A stretch of 64,000 bases of DNA, taken from contig CAXTRQ010000002.1 of NCBI GenBank assembly GCA_964246705.1, forward strand, positions 22,988-86,987, written 5' to 3'. A program made the translations under genes and the position numbers. Position 1 is the first letter of the stretch, and each line of letters opens with the position of its first letter. The stretch is from DASZCR01 sp964246705 (lineage in GTDB: Bacteria > Acidobacteriota > Blastocatellia > Pyrinomonadales > Pyrinomonadaceae). The notes beneath the pieces are model-generated. The model was given only the letters and a program-made list of their open reading frames with translations. It was not told where the DNA came from and did no database searches. Of the stretch, positions 37,906-47,231 are shown piece after piece.

Positions 37906-38927
37906 TGTGCGTCCTGCCGTTCGTCCTGCTCGCCCGCTTCGACTTCCGCGACCGCGCCGCGCGATTCCTCGTCCGGCGCTTCAATCATTCTACTGTGTCG
38001 CGCGACAAACTCCTGCGCCGCATTGTAACCGCGCACGCGCAGAAGGTGAACACGCACCGCCGTCTCGACGAGCGTCGAGAGATTTCGACCCGGACTGACC
38101 GGTAAGAGCACCTGCGGCACGCTGACGCCGAGAATCTCCGTGGTACTGGCATCGAGTCCGAGCCGTTCCACTTCTCCCGCGTCTTCCCAGCGTTTGAGAC
38201 GAATCGAGAGATTGATCTGCTTCGGCCCGCTGATGGACGAGACGCCGAACAAATCGCGAATATTGAGAATGCCGAGGCCGCGAATCTCCATGTGCTCGCG
38301 CAACAGTTCGGGCGCGCTGCCCAGAAGTTGATCCGGCGCGGTGCGTCGCACTTCGACCATATCATCCGAGACGAGACGATGCCCGCGCACAATCAGGTCG
38401 AGCGCGCATTCCGATTTTCCGACGCCCGATTTTCCTTCGATAAAGACGCCCATCCCGTACATCTCCAGCAGCACGCCATGGCGAAGTTCGTGCGGCGCGA
38501 GAGCCTCCTGTAGAAAATCCGTGATGACGGCGATGGCGAGTGAACTGACAAGCGAAGTTTGAATGAGCGGCAGCACAGCCTGTTCGGCAGCTTCAATCAA
38601 TTCGAGTGGCGGCTGCAATCCCTTTGTGACGAGCACGCAAGCAATCTTCTCAAGTTCGAGATTGCCAATCGCCTCGCGTCTCTGTGCCGGAGACATCTGT
38701 CCGAGATACCAGATTTCGCTCTGGCCGACAATCTGCAAGCGCCCCGGATGGACGTAGTGTGTAAATCCTGCGAGCGCCAGCCCTAATTTCTGGATGCGCG
38801 CGGCGTTGATTTCGTGCGTCGGCGTGCCGCGCCCTCCGGCGAGCACTTCGAGTTTGAGACGCGCCGGAGCGTGCTTGAGAAAATCGCTGACCGTAATCAC
38901 GGGGCGCTCGCTTGAGTTGACGTTCAT
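37902..38927 (-). CDS. hprK: HPr kinase/phosphorylase
   Basis: 341 aa. N-terminal MurF-like domain (~10-135), then the kinase domain with RHGVLLEMYGMGVFIEG, Walker A GKSGVGKS (165-172), LVSDDMVEV and IRGLGILNIRDLFG, as in the HPrK/P family. It phosphorylates HPr on its Ser (S48 of the HPr here). C-terminal tail is acidic. Followed by rapZ with a 4-bp overlap. A class 2 repeat lies just upstream of the start at 38951-38975. Confidence 0.95.
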   Translation of the reverse strand: MNVNSSERPVITVSDFLKHAPARLKLEVLAGGRGTPTHEINAARIQKLGLALAGFTHYVHPGRLQIVGQSEIWYLGQMSPAQRREAIGNLELEKIACVLVTKGLQPPLELIEAAEQAVLPLIQTSLVSSLAIAVITDFLQEALAPHELRHGVLLEMYGMGVFIEGKSGVGKSECALDLIVRGHRLVSDDMVEVRRTAPDQLLGSAPELLREHMEIRGLGILNIRDLFGVSSISGPKQINLSIRLKRWEDAGEVERLGLDASTTEILGVSVPQVLLPVSPGRNLSTLVETAVRVHLLRVRGYNAAQEFVARHSRMIEAPDEESRGAVAEVEAGEQDERQDAQ

Positions 38928-38950
38928 CGTTATCTGGATTCGAGCGGCAT

Positions 38951-38995
38951 CTTTGCGCGAAACTTTTTCTCATGCAAAGACGCCAAGGCGCGCAG
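38951..38995. repeat. Dispersed hairpin repeat, class 2 (perfect 25-bp copy)
   Basis: Bases 38951-38975 are the exact reverse complement of 20234-20258 (25 bp). GCAAAGACGCCAAGG continues, resembling CGCAAAGA-type tandem units. It lies 24 bases upstream of the hprK start. Confidence 0.8.
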
Positions 38996-39115
38996 AAGAA
39001 GAACAACTGAAAACCGGCGTTGATAAACCTTCGGCGCGGCAGTGGTGCGAGATTATCACATGATAATAAGTTCACCCGCCGCGCCGAAAGTTGACGCTCA
39101 AATGTTCGGCTAAAG

Positions 39116-39667
39116 TTACGGCTGAATCAAGCCGAAGTTGCCGTCCTTACGTTTGAAGAGCACGCTGATACGGCTCGTATCGGAATCGCGGAAGACGAGA
39201 AACTGGTTTGTGTCGTCCGACAAACTCATCGCCGCCTCTTCAGCCGTCATCGGTTTGACGCGGTAGCCGCGAGCGTTGACGATGCGCGGGGCGGGACGGG
39301 CTGAAGCCTCGCCGTCCGACGCCGCCGTAGTCGTGTCCTGCGGGGCGAGCGCCGAAAGCGGAGTCGCGCCCTGCTTGCGATCAATCATCTTCTTCTTCAT
39401 CTTCAAGACCTGCTTTTCGATCTTGTCAATGGCGCGCGTCAATGCCTGATACATGTCTGCGTTGGTGTCGGTCGCGGTGAGCGTCAAGTCGCGCCAGTGG
39501 AGAAGAATTTCGGCGATGTGGCGATTCTTGTTGACCTGAATGATGACGTGAGCGGAGGCGGTCGAAGAGTCTTGAAAGATATGATCGATTTTCTGGAAAT
39601 GCTCTTCGACGTGACTGCGGATGGCTGGCGTTACGTCAATGTGGCGACCCGTGTACTCGAACCTCAT
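39116..39667 (-). CDS. hpf: Long-form ribosome hibernation-promoting factor
   Basis: 183 aa from the ATG at 39667 (MRFEYTGRHIDVTPAIRSHV). N-terminal HPF/RaiA domain (~1-105) with the beta-alpha fold and basic helix KQVLKMKKKM. Linker, then the C-terminal dimerisation domain (RVKPMTAEEAAMSLSDD, FLVFRDSDTSRISVLFKRKDG). The long form pairs 70S ribosomes into inactive 100S dimers. Standard neighbour of rpoN, which precedes it here in transcription order. GGGGAAG Shine-Dalgarno. Confidence 0.95.
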   Translation of the reverse strand: MRFEYTGRHIDVTPAIRSHVEEHFQKIDHIFQDSSTASAHVIIQVNKNRHIAEILLHWRDLTLTATDTNADMYQALTRAIDKIEKQVLKMKKKMIDRKQGATPLSALAPQDTTTAASDGEASARPAPRIVNARGYRVKPMTAEEAAMSLSDDTNQFLVFRDSDTSRISVLFKRKDGNFGLIQP

Positions 39668-39789
39668 CAGTGCTTCCCCTTTCGCCGGTGAAGAATGCTG
39701 GACGCTTGCGGGTCGAATCGTTCGACTCCCGCCCACACCGACTCATATTGGATTTGAATTGCTTAAACTTTTAACGCCGCGCGAGGGAA

Positions 39790-39880
39790 AGAACAAGGGG
39801 TAAACGGGCAAAGGGTAGCGGGGAAAATGGGAAGACAAAATTCCCTTTCGCCTTTTAACCTCCGAGCCTTTTGCCATCTT
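39790..39880. repeat. Degenerate inverted heptamer-like repeat (G-rich/C-rich arms)
   Basis: AAGGGGT, AAACGGG, CAAAGGG, TAGCGGG run in 7-base steps (~39796-39824). A pyrimidine-rich arm TTCCCTTTCGCCTTTTAACC follows (~39841-39860). Lies between hpf and rpoN. Weaker than the other copies. Confidence 0.4.
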
Positions 39881-39884
39881 CTCT

Positions 39885-41492
39885 TCAGACCACGGCTTTG
39901 CGCTCGCGCGAGCCGGGAATCTGCATCTGGTCGCGATACTTCGCCACCGTGCGGCGCGACAACTTGATGCCATCCCGGATTAAAATCTTAACCACCTGAT
40001 CGTCCGTAATCGGGTTGTGCGAATCCTCTTCCTCAATCAGCTTTTTGATCTTCAGCTTGATGATGCGCGTCGAGACTTCTTCGCCCTCTTCGTTGAGCAT
40101 GCCTTCGGTGAAGAAGCGGCGTAGCTCGATGACGCCCTGTGGCGTGTGCGCGAACTTGCGGTTGACGACGCGCGAGACGGTCGAAAGATGCATCCCCGTA
40201 TCTTCGGCGACATCTTTGAGCATCATCGGCTTGATGAACTGCACGCCTTTGTCGAGAAATTCGCGCTGGCGGCGGACGATGCATTCGACGACGCGGAAGA
40301 TGGTCTGGCGACGATGCTCGATGTTTCGTAGCAAATCAACCGCCGAACGCATCTTCTCCTTGATGAAATCCTTCGTCTCTTTGGTCGTCTCCTGCCGGCC
40401 AAGCATGGATTGAAGGCTCTGACTGATCCGCAGGCGCGGCCCTCCGTCGTCTGCAAAATAGATTTCGTACTCGTCGTCGACTTTCTCGATGAAGACTTCG
40501 GGGGCGATGAGAATCGGCTCTTCCGAAGAGTAGCGGCGACCCGGATAAGGATCGAGCACGCGAATGTGCCCGATTTCGGCGACGAGCGTTTCGACGGGCA
40601 CGCCAATCTGCTTGGAGAGATTCGGCAGCTTGTGCTGCTGCAAGTCAACGAGCGAGTGTTCGCCGATCAGTCTCGACGCGAGGCATTCAGCGTCTTTGCG
40701 CGGGCATTCTCCTGTGCCGCGCGTTTCGAGTTGGACGAGCAGGCATTCGCGCGCATCACGCGCGCCGCACCCGACCGGGTCGAGACGCATGACGATCTGG
40801 CGCGCCTCTTCCACCCTCTCGACCGAACAGTTGCCCAGCGCCGCCATCTCTTCGTTCGTGGCGTTGAGCCGCCCGTCACTGTCGAGATTGCCGATCACGC
40901 ACTCGGCCACGTCGCAGAGCGACTCGTCCACATGCGTCATGTGCAGTTGCCAGATGAGATGCTCGGAGAGCGACGGAGCGCGCGTCAGGAATTGCTCGAA
41001 GGTCGGCCCATCCTCTTTGTACTCAAACTCCTGCGTCTTATACCCGGGGTCGAGATAGTCCTGAAACTCGCGCCCGAAATCTATCTCTTCAAACGCATCG
41101 CTCGCCGGCTCGACGGAATCGAAATCGTCGTCGCCGATTTCGGCAGACGTGCTCGCGTCGCTCGCGGGCGCATCAACGCCGCCGATGGCTGCTTCCATCA
41201 CTGAGAGGTCGCCGGTTCCGTTGCCCGAAGCGCCGTTTGAAGCGTCGGCGGCGGACGCGTCGAAGCCTGCGGGGTCAACATCTGCGCCCGTCAGATGGTC
41301 AATAATATCTTTCTCAAGCTCGCGCTTCTCGTCCTGCTGCGCCACTTCTTCGAGCACTGGATTTTCGAGGAGCTGCTGCTGAATGAGTTCGGTTAACTCG
41401 ACGGTGGTCATCTGCAACATCTCAATACGCTGGCGTAGTTGCGGCGTCAGCACGAGCCGTTGCGAAAGATTGGTGGTGAGCTTGACGGACAT
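39885..41492 (-). CDS. rpoN: RNA polymerase sigma-54 factor
   Basis: 535 aa. Region I is Gln/Leu-rich (LVLTPQLRQRIEMLQM, LTELIQQQLLENPVL), region II is long, acidic and Ala/Ser-rich (~60-150), and the core-binding region and HTH (LKDVAEDTGMHLSTVSRVVNRK) follow. The RpoN box is RRTVAKYR near the C-terminus. It directs transcription from -24/-12 promoters with NtrC-type activators such as the one at 18696. Neighbours lptB and hpf match the widespread rpoN locus. Confidence 0.97.
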   Translation of the reverse strand: MSVKLTTNLSQRLVLTPQLRQRIEMLQMTTVELTELIQQQLLENPVLEEVAQQDEKRELEKDIIDHLTGADVDPAGFDASAADASNGASGNGTGDLSVMEAAIGGVDAPASDASTSAEIGDDDFDSVEPASDAFEEIDFGREFQDYLDPGYKTQEFEYKEDGPTFEQFLTRAPSLSEHLIWQLHMTHVDESLCDVAECVIGNLDSDGRLNATNEEMAALGNCSVERVEEARQIVMRLDPVGCGARDARECLLVQLETRGTGECPRKDAECLASRLIGEHSLVDLQQHKLPNLSKQIGVPVETLVAEIGHIRVLDPYPGRRYSSEEPILIAPEVFIEKVDDEYEIYFADDGGPRLRISQSLQSMLGRQETTKETKDFIKEKMRSAVDLLRNIEHRRQTIFRVVECIVRRQREFLDKGVQFIKPMMLKDVAEDTGMHLSTVSRVVNRKFAHTPQGVIELRRFFTEGMLNEEGEEVSTRIIKLKIKKLIEEEDSHNPITDDQVVKILIRDGIKLSRRTVAKYRDQMQIPGSRERKAVV

Positions 41493-41604
41493 ACCTTTGC
41501 TCTAAAACCTATATCTTAAATTTGCGTGTTTGATTCAGATTCGCCGCGCTGTCGGGCGGCACGGGAGGGATTATAACCGATTTACAGAAAAAGAGTGCAG
41601 CCCC

Positions 41605-42408
41605 TCACATACGAAATTTTTCGCCGAGGTAGAGACGGCGCACTTCCGGGTCTTCCGTCAATTCGAGCGGTGCGCCCGAACGGAAGATGCGGCCTTCAGC
41701 CATGATGTAGGCGCGGTCGGTGACGCCGAGCGTCTCGCGCACGTTATGGTCTGTAATCAGGATGCCGATGCCGCGCCCGCGCAAGTAAAGAATCATGTTC
41801 TGAATATCGTCCACGGCCTTCGGGTCAATACCGGCGAACGGCTCGTCGAGCAGAATAAATTGCGGCTGCGTGACCAGCGCGCGCGCGATTTCCGTGCGTC
41901 GCCTTTCGCCGCCGGAGAGGGCGTCGCCGCGCGTGTGACGCACATGCGCGATGCCGAACTCTTCCAAAAGCTCTTCAAGCCGCGCGTTGCGTTCGCGGCG
42001 GTTGAGTCCCAAAGTTTCGAGGATGGCGAGGATATTTTCCGCGACCGTCATTTTGCGAAAGACGGAAGGCTCCTGCGGCAGGTAGCCGACGCCGAGCCGC
42101 GCGCGCAGGTACATCGGAAGCTTCGTGATATCGCGCGTGCCCAGACGAATACGCCCCGCGTCGGGACGCTCAAGCCCGATAATCATGTAAAAAGTGGTCG
42201 TCTTTCCCGCGCCGTTTGCGCCGAGCAATCCGACCACTTCGCCCTGCTCGACATGCAAACTCACGTTGTCCACCACGCGCCGCTTCCCGTAATGCTTCGC
42301 CAACTCGAAACCAGCCAGCGCCGTCGCCGAAGGCACGCGCGCGTCTCGCGCCTGACGCTCTTCCAAAGCCTCCCGCCTCGTAGTTTCGATGATCTCTTCG
42401 GTTTTCAT
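41605..42408 (-). CDS. lptB: LPS export ABC transporter ATPase LptB
   Basis: 267 aa from the ATG at 42408; the extension to 42579 covers an intergenic repeat and the end of lptC/A. Walker A GANGAGKT, Q-loop YLPQEPSVFRK, signature LSGGERRRTEIARAL, Walker B FILLDEPFAGIDP and the H-loop ITDHNV. It powers LPS extraction from the inner membrane with LptFG (not in this window). The N-terminus has ~30 extra charged residues (TEEIIETTRREALEERQ). It lies between the lptC/A fusion and rpoN. Confidence 0.95.
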   Translation of the reverse strand: MKTEEIIETTRREALEERQARDARVPSATALAGFELAKHYGKRRVVDNVSLHVEQGEVVGLLGANGAGKTTTFYMIIGLERPDAGRIRLGTRDITKLPMYLRARLGVGYLPQEPSVFRKMTVAENILAILETLGLNRRERNARLEELLEEFGIAHVRHTRGDALSGGERRRTEIARALVTQPQFILLDEPFAGIDPKAVDDIQNMILYLRGRGIGILITDHNVRETLGVTDRAYIMAEGRIFRSGAPLELTEDPEVRRLYLGEKFRM

Positions 42409-42463
42409 AATCCAGCGCAAAATTCCGTGGCATGTGCGGTAAGCTTCTCTCTCATCGAACAGA

Positions 42464-42494
42464 GAGAATCTGAAAGCCGTCTTCTTCTGAGCGT
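42464..42494. repeat. Core motif of the dispersed repeat, without heptamer arms
   Basis: GAGAATCTGAAAGCCGTCTTC (here shown in pieces: GAGAATCT and AAAGCCGTCTT at 42473-42483) matches the stretch at 20183-20205 with one or two changes. Located between lptC/A and lptB. Confidence 0.5.
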
Positions 42495-42511
42495 TCTTTA
42501 GACTCTGAGAC

Positions 42512-44929
42512 TTATGGCTGCTTTCTAATCTTGTGCGTCGAGTGCACGCGCCCTGTATTCTGCTTGCTCTGGCCGCCATCGGAAACGACGCGGTTTTCGC
42601 GCAGGTAGATGGTCAGGCGACGGCTCTCGGAAGTTCCCTGCTGCGGGTCTTCGACGCGCGCGGGGTTGCCGGTTAAAACAACAGTTTCGTCGGCTGCCGT
42701 GTATTGCGCCCAATCGCTCGTGCCGCGCTTGCCCGGTTGCGTGACTACGACGTTGCGCTGCGCCACCGTCCGTTCAACTTCATAAGAATCCGAGAACAGG
42801 TAAACGTCGGACACCTCGGCGTTGATGCGCTCCGTGCCCTGCTTGATGTCCACGTTGCCTTCGTAGTGCAAAAGGTGCTCGGCGTCCGTGAAGAACATCC
42901 GGTTGGACGAGGCGAAGACGGGAACGATGGTGCGATTGCCGCTCGCGTCTTTACGTCGCGCCTGATAGAGCGCGCTCTGCACGTTGCCTTCGCCTTCCAT
43001 TCGTTTGGCGTCGCGCCGGAGAATTATTTTATCGGCCTTAACGAAATTGTCGTCCTGCCATGCGCGCGCGTCGCCCGTATAAATCCCGATTCCCGCATCG
43101 TGCTGAAACTCGGCGCTCGCCGAAGAGATGAAGACCGGACTTTTGACTTTGCCGAAAGGCGTCGCGCCGCCGGTCTGCTCCTGACTGTAATAAGTCGTCG
43201 TCGTGCGCCCGCGCCCGTAAGAGATTTTGTTGAGCGTATCCGAATCAATCTCGGAAGCCTTCAGGCGCGCGCGCGCGTCCCACACGACCGGGTCGCCGCC
43301 GCGCAGGCGTACCAACCCATCTCCCGCCGTGTAAAGAATAGAGGCCGCCTGCCCGTTGCGGTCGCGCTCGTTGAACTTGGCATTGCCGGTCGCGTCAACT
43401 CGCTCCAACGCCTGCTGCGCGAAGACCGCCGCCATCTTCTGCGCCGTGAGCGTGCGTTCGAGTTCGTTGAAGCGAGCCTCGCCGTCGGCGTCAATGCGCT
43501 CGATGTCCTGCGTCTCGCGGACGAACCGCGCGGTCATCAGCGTGGAGGTCAGCGTGCGCGTGCCGCGCTTCTCCGTGGGCTGCACGGGGTCAAACACGGC
43601 TTTCGCGTTGCCTGACGCGGTAAACTCGCGTGCGAGATTGTTAACTTCGTAGAACTCGCAGTTGAAGAGTTTGGCTTGCAGCGTCTTCTTATCCGCCGTC
43701 GGCGTCGGGTTCACGGGTTCGACAAAAAGTTCGGCGTTGCCGTCGGCTTGTGCGCGTTCGAGGTCACGCCCCGTCGCGCGCCAGTAGAGCCTGACCTCGT
43801 CAGCCGTGAGCCGCTTATTGGCAGCCGCGGGGTCTCCCGCTTTCGACTTCGGCGCAGCCATCGTAATCACTGGACGACTTCCGGCGCGCATCTCTTTCAG
43901 GAGGCTGCGCTCGCCCTGCGCGACGAAATCCACGTAGAGATCGCCCGCCGTCGTCAGTTGCACCTCGGCGTCGGCGTCGAGCGTGCGCGCGCGCACATCA
44001 CGGAGGGCGCGTGCGTTCTGAAGTTTCTGATCGCCGTCGAACTCGAAGTCCATATCTACGGCATGCACTTCCGCCGCGCGTCCTTCCGTCATCGTTCGCA
44101 GGTAAGAGTTGCCGCGCGCCTCGACGTGCTTGACGCGCTTCTGCTCGTTCAAAACAGCGGCGAGCGTGTCGCCGCTCATAATATCCGTCTCCTGTTCGGC
44201 GGTCGCGCCGCCGGAGAAAGAGAGACGCAGCGTATGCTGCTCGAAGGTCGCCTGTGCCGAATGAATCGTCACCGGGCGACTGCGCGAGCTAAGTTGCGCG
44301 GGCGCACCGCTCGTCTTCGTTCCCGGCTCGACCGTGATTTCGACGCCTCCCCGCAGTTCCAACTTTTTGTTCTTCGCATCAACCGTCGCGCCGTCAGCAT
44401 GCCCTTTGACATTCTCGCGCTCGAAGCTGATGGGGACGTTCGTCGTTCCGAATTCCTCGTTGATGCTGTAGTCAATGGCTTCGGTTTTGGCCTTGAGGTT
44501 GTCGCGCGTTTCGATGTTCACGTCGCCGAGGAAAGAGACGTGCGTATTGTTGTCCAGCACAATCGTCCGTCGCGCCGTGATCTTGTCGGGTTGATCGCCC
44601 TTCTCAGGATAGACCTCCATGTGAACATCTTCGAGTTCGTGATGCCCGTCGGAGAAAGTCAGTTCACGCGCCGCCGTCAGTTTGAAATAAAGTTTGTTGT
44701 TTCGCGTCTCGGTATGCTCGAAGCCTTCGACTGAGCGCGTCACCTCCGTCGAGAGTTGCGCCGGGCCGCTACGCATCCGAAACTCTTTGTGATTTCTGAG
44801 ACGCCAGTAAGAGATGCCGACGTAAGTCAGACCGGCGAAGAGCATTGCCAGCGCCAGCAAGCGCACGTACTTCGGCGCGTGTGCCCGCAGGCCAATCGCA
44901 ATCGCTCTTCTCCGTCTGATCTCTTGCAT
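42512..44929 (-). CDS. LptC/LptA (OstA-like) fusion for LPS transport
   Basis: 805 aa, far longer than LptC (~190) or LptA (~185). One N-terminal membrane helix (~23-43, RLLALAMLFAGLTYVGISYW), then an LptC-like segment (RELTFSDGHHELEDVHMEV, ITARRTIV), and two or more OstA/LptA-type beta-jellyroll stretches with ALYQARRK, INAEVSDVYLFSDS and AADETVVLTGNPARV in the last 200 residues. It probably forms the periplasmic bridge of the Lpt system. A repeat in the middle (~300-560) has several RARALRDV.. or QTARF-like strands. Precedes lptB and rpoN; follows recJ. Confidence 0.82.
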   Translation of the reverse strand: MQEIRRRRAIAIGLRAHAPKYVRLLALAMLFAGLTYVGISYWRLRNHKEFRMRSGPAQLSTEVTRSVEGFEHTETRNNKLYFKLTAARELTFSDGHHELEDVHMEVYPEKGDQPDKITARRTIVLDNNTHVSFLGDVNIETRDNLKAKTEAIDYSINEEFGTTNVPISFERENVKGHADGATVDAKNKKLELRGGVEITVEPGTKTSGAPAQLSSRSRPVTIHSAQATFEQHTLRLSFSGGATAEQETDIMSGDTLAAVLNEQKRVKHVEARGNSYLRTMTEGRAAEVHAVDMDFEFDGDQKLQNARALRDVRARTLDADAEVQLTTAGDLYVDFVAQGERSLLKEMRAGSRPVITMAAPKSKAGDPAAANKRLTADEVRLYWRATGRDLERAQADGNAELFVEPVNPTPTADKKTLQAKLFNCEFYEVNNLAREFTASGNAKAVFDPVQPTEKRGTRTLTSTLMTARFVRETQDIERIDADGEARFNELERTLTAQKMAAVFAQQALERVDATGNAKFNERDRNGQAASILYTAGDGLVRLRGGDPVVWDARARLKASEIDSDTLNKISYGRGRTTTTYYSQEQTGGATPFGKVKSPVFISSASAEFQHDAGIGIYTGDARAWQDDNFVKADKIILRRDAKRMEGEGNVQSALYQARRKDASGNRTIVPVFASSNRMFFTDAEHLLHYEGNVDIKQGTERINAEVSDVYLFSDSYEVERTVAQRNVVVTQPGKRGTSDWAQYTAADETVVLTGNPARVEDPQQGTSESRRLTIYLRENRVVSDGGQSKQNTGRVHSTHKIRKQP

Positions 44930-45003
44930 AAAGAATTTACAGTCGCCGGGGCTGAAGTTTGAAGTCGAGCGTCATCAGGCAAGACTGCTCTCGACTCTCG
45001 ATT

Positions 45004-46764
45004 TCAAAGTTTGGACTTCTGACTTGATTTCATATCCACGACCACCAACTGCAAGCGCGTTTCGCCCTGCCAAGTGTTGCGGTCGAGCGTGTAGGCCAGT
45101 TCGATGCGTTCGGCGGGGCGCGGAGTTGCTGAGAGTGTTTCGGCTGCGCCCCACCAGATAGCATCATGCGTCCGCCCGTCTGCGCCCGCCACGCGAAGTT
45201 TCAAGTGCCTCTCTTTGATGATGCGCGGCTCGCCGACGACCCTCAGATCGCGCGTGCGGAAGACGGGCGTCGGCCAGCCTGCGCCGAACGGCTCAAGCGC
45301 GCAGAGTTCGTCGAAGAGTTCGAGCCGGAGCGCGCTCGCAGGAAGTTCAACATCAATCTCGACCGTGGGCACAACATCTTCGGCGGCGATCCTGCTCGCG
45401 GCGTGTTCGTTCAGACGGCGGCGCAGTTCGGAAATATTTTCCCGGCGGATAGAGAGTCCGGCAGCGTGCGCGTGGCCGCCGAAGGAGACAAACAGATCGG
45501 CGCACGCCGTCAGCCCGTCGAGCAGATGATAATGGTCGTTGCTGCGCGCCGAGCCGTGACCGAGGCCGTCCGTATCGAGCGAGATAACAATGCACGGGCG
45601 ATGTAGCCGCTCGGCGATTTTGGAAGCGGCGAGTCCGATGACACCCCTGTGCCAGCCATCTCCCGCGATGACGGCGACCGCTGTCTCTCGGCCATCAGCA
45701 TTGCTGCCAAGCTCCATTTCGGCGAGCGCGCGTTCGGTAATCTGCCGTTGTATCACTTGCCGCTCGCGGTTGCGCGCGTCCAGATGCGCTGCCAAAGCGC
45801 GCGCCTCTTCCACGTCCTTCGCCTCAAACAACTCGACGACGGCGCGCGCCGCGTCCATCCTTCCCGCCGCGTTGATGCGCGGGCCGATGCGAAACCCGAG
45901 ATCGCTGGCGCGCATCCCGCGCCCGTCACCGCAGCCCGATACTTCCATCAAGGCGCGCAAGCCCGGATTAGTCGCCTTGTAAAGTTGCGCGAGGCCGAAC
46001 GAGACGATCGCGCGGTTTTCGCCGACGAGTTGCGCGACATCCGCGACCGTGCCGATGGCGACGACCTTGAGAAAACCGCTCACGAGATTCTCGCGCCTGC
46101 GAGCGCGAAACAGCGCGTGAACGAGTTTGAAAGCAACGCCCACCCCTGCGAGATTCTTGTCAGGATACGGGCAGCCGCACTGGTTCGGATTCAAGACGGC
46201 ATACGCGGGCGGTGCGCCTTCGTCGGCGTCCGGCAGGTGATGGTCTGTCACGATTACGTCGAGGCCGTTATCTCGCGCCCATTCGAGCGGCGCGTGCGCG
46301 CGGATGCCGCAGTCAACGCTGATGACCAGACGATAGCCTTCCGCGTGCGCTCTCTCCAGCACGTCGCGCCGGATGCCGTAGCCTTCCGTGAAACGATGCG
46401 GCACATGAAAGCCTGTGCGCGCGCCGAGGACTTCGAGCGCGCGTCGTAAAACGATTGTGCCCGTCGTGCCGTCAACATCGTAGTCGCCGTAGATGAGAAT
46501 TTTTTCGCCAGCGTCGACGGCGCGCAGAACGCGCTCGACGGCCTCTCTCATGCCGAGCATCAGAAGCGGGTCGTGCAACTGCTCAAGCGTCGGGCGGAGC
46601 ATGGAGCGCGCAGTCTCTTCGTCCTCGATGCCGCGTGCGATGAGCAGGCCGGCGACGATTTCCGAGACGCCGAGCGTGCGCGCCATTTCGCACGCGCGTG
46701 CGCGGTCGCAGGCGCGCACAATCCAGCGTCTAGTTTCTGAAAACGTCTCGCAGTCTGCTTTCAT
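45004..46764 (-). CDS. recJ: Single-stranded-DNA-specific exonuclease RecJ
   Basis: 586 aa. DHH catalytic motifs: IYGDYDVDGTTG, SVDCGI and VTDHHLPD; DHHA1 region with SFGGHAHAAGLSI; and an OB-fold at the C-terminus (HDAIWWGAAET). Degrades ssDNA 5'-3' in recombination and repair. The PilZ gene lies 3 bp upstream, so the two are likely co-transcribed. Confidence 0.95.
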   Translation of the reverse strand: MKADCETFSETRRWIVRACDRARACEMARTLGVSEIVAGLLIARGIEDEETARSMLRPTLEQLHDPLLMLGMREAVERVLRAVDAGEKILIYGDYDVDGTTGTIVLRRALEVLGARTGFHVPHRFTEGYGIRRDVLERAHAEGYRLVISVDCGIRAHAPLEWARDNGLDVIVTDHHLPDADEGAPPAYAVLNPNQCGCPYPDKNLAGVGVAFKLVHALFRARRRENLVSGFLKVVAIGTVADVAQLVGENRAIVSFGLAQLYKATNPGLRALMEVSGCGDGRGMRASDLGFRIGPRINAAGRMDAARAVVELFEAKDVEEARALAAHLDARNRERQVIQRQITERALAEMELGSNADGRETAVAVIAGDGWHRGVIGLAASKIAERLHRPCIVISLDTDGLGHGSARSNDHYHLLDGLTACADLFVSFGGHAHAAGLSIRRENISELRRRLNEHAASRIAAEDVVPTVEIDVELPASALRLELFDELCALEPFGAGWPTPVFRTRDLRVVGEPRIIKERHLKLRVAGADGRTHDAIWWGAAETLSATPRPAERIELAYTLDRNTWQGETRLQLVVVDMKSSQKSKL

Positions 46765-46767
46765 TCT

Positions 46768-47094
46768 TTATTCAGCGAACCAGCCATTCTGGTCGAGCAA
46801 TTTAATGCCGACGCGCTGGCGGCCGTCCGTCTCATCTGTCCAGACGCCGTTGACTTCCGCTTCGAGCGCGCGCCCGAAAGGCGGGATCAGACGAACGATT
46901 GCGCCAATCTGGACAGAGACACCGGAGATGAGCGTCGCGCCGCCGCGACTGACGCGCACGGCTTCGGCTTCAGTCTTAAAAGGTTCGCCCGCTGTGGTGC
47001 GGCCTTCCAATTCGACGGAGAAATTCACAGGCACGCGCGGGCTGCGCGGGCGTTGCGAAGGGGAAATGGTTTCGCGTTTGCTCTCTTCATTCAT
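46768..47094 (-). CDS. PilZ-domain protein
   Basis: 108 aa. RxxxR-like RPRSPRVPVNFSV followed by the DxSxxG-like position reading AVRVSRGGATL (Ser-Arg-Gly-Gly), then a beta-barrel to GVGIKLLDQ. PilZ domains bind c-di-GMP; the usual DxSxGG reads VRVSRGG here, so Asp is replaced and binding is uncertain. Small stand-alone member, upstream of recJ by 3 bp. Confidence 0.75.
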   Translation of the reverse strand: MNEESKRETISPSQRPRSPRVPVNFSVELEGRTTAGEPFKTEAEAVRVSRGGATLISGVSVQIGAIVRLIPPFGRALEAEVNGVWTDETDGRQRVGIKLLDQNGWFAE

Positions 47095-47231
47095 GGGAAC
47101 TTCTTTCGACCCTCATTCTTTCAAAAATTATGCTTGCGCCGGATGCAAGGAGGGGCATGCACAAGTGTAACCGAACACCCACACTTCCGGCGAGCACCTT
47201 TTGGCATTAGAGAATTAGAGATGTCGGATCT

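Noticed and set aside
43676..44734. A 352-aa antisense frame over lptC/A
   Set aside because: No recognisable pattern and no Shine-Dalgarno; the other strand reads as an Lpt protein.
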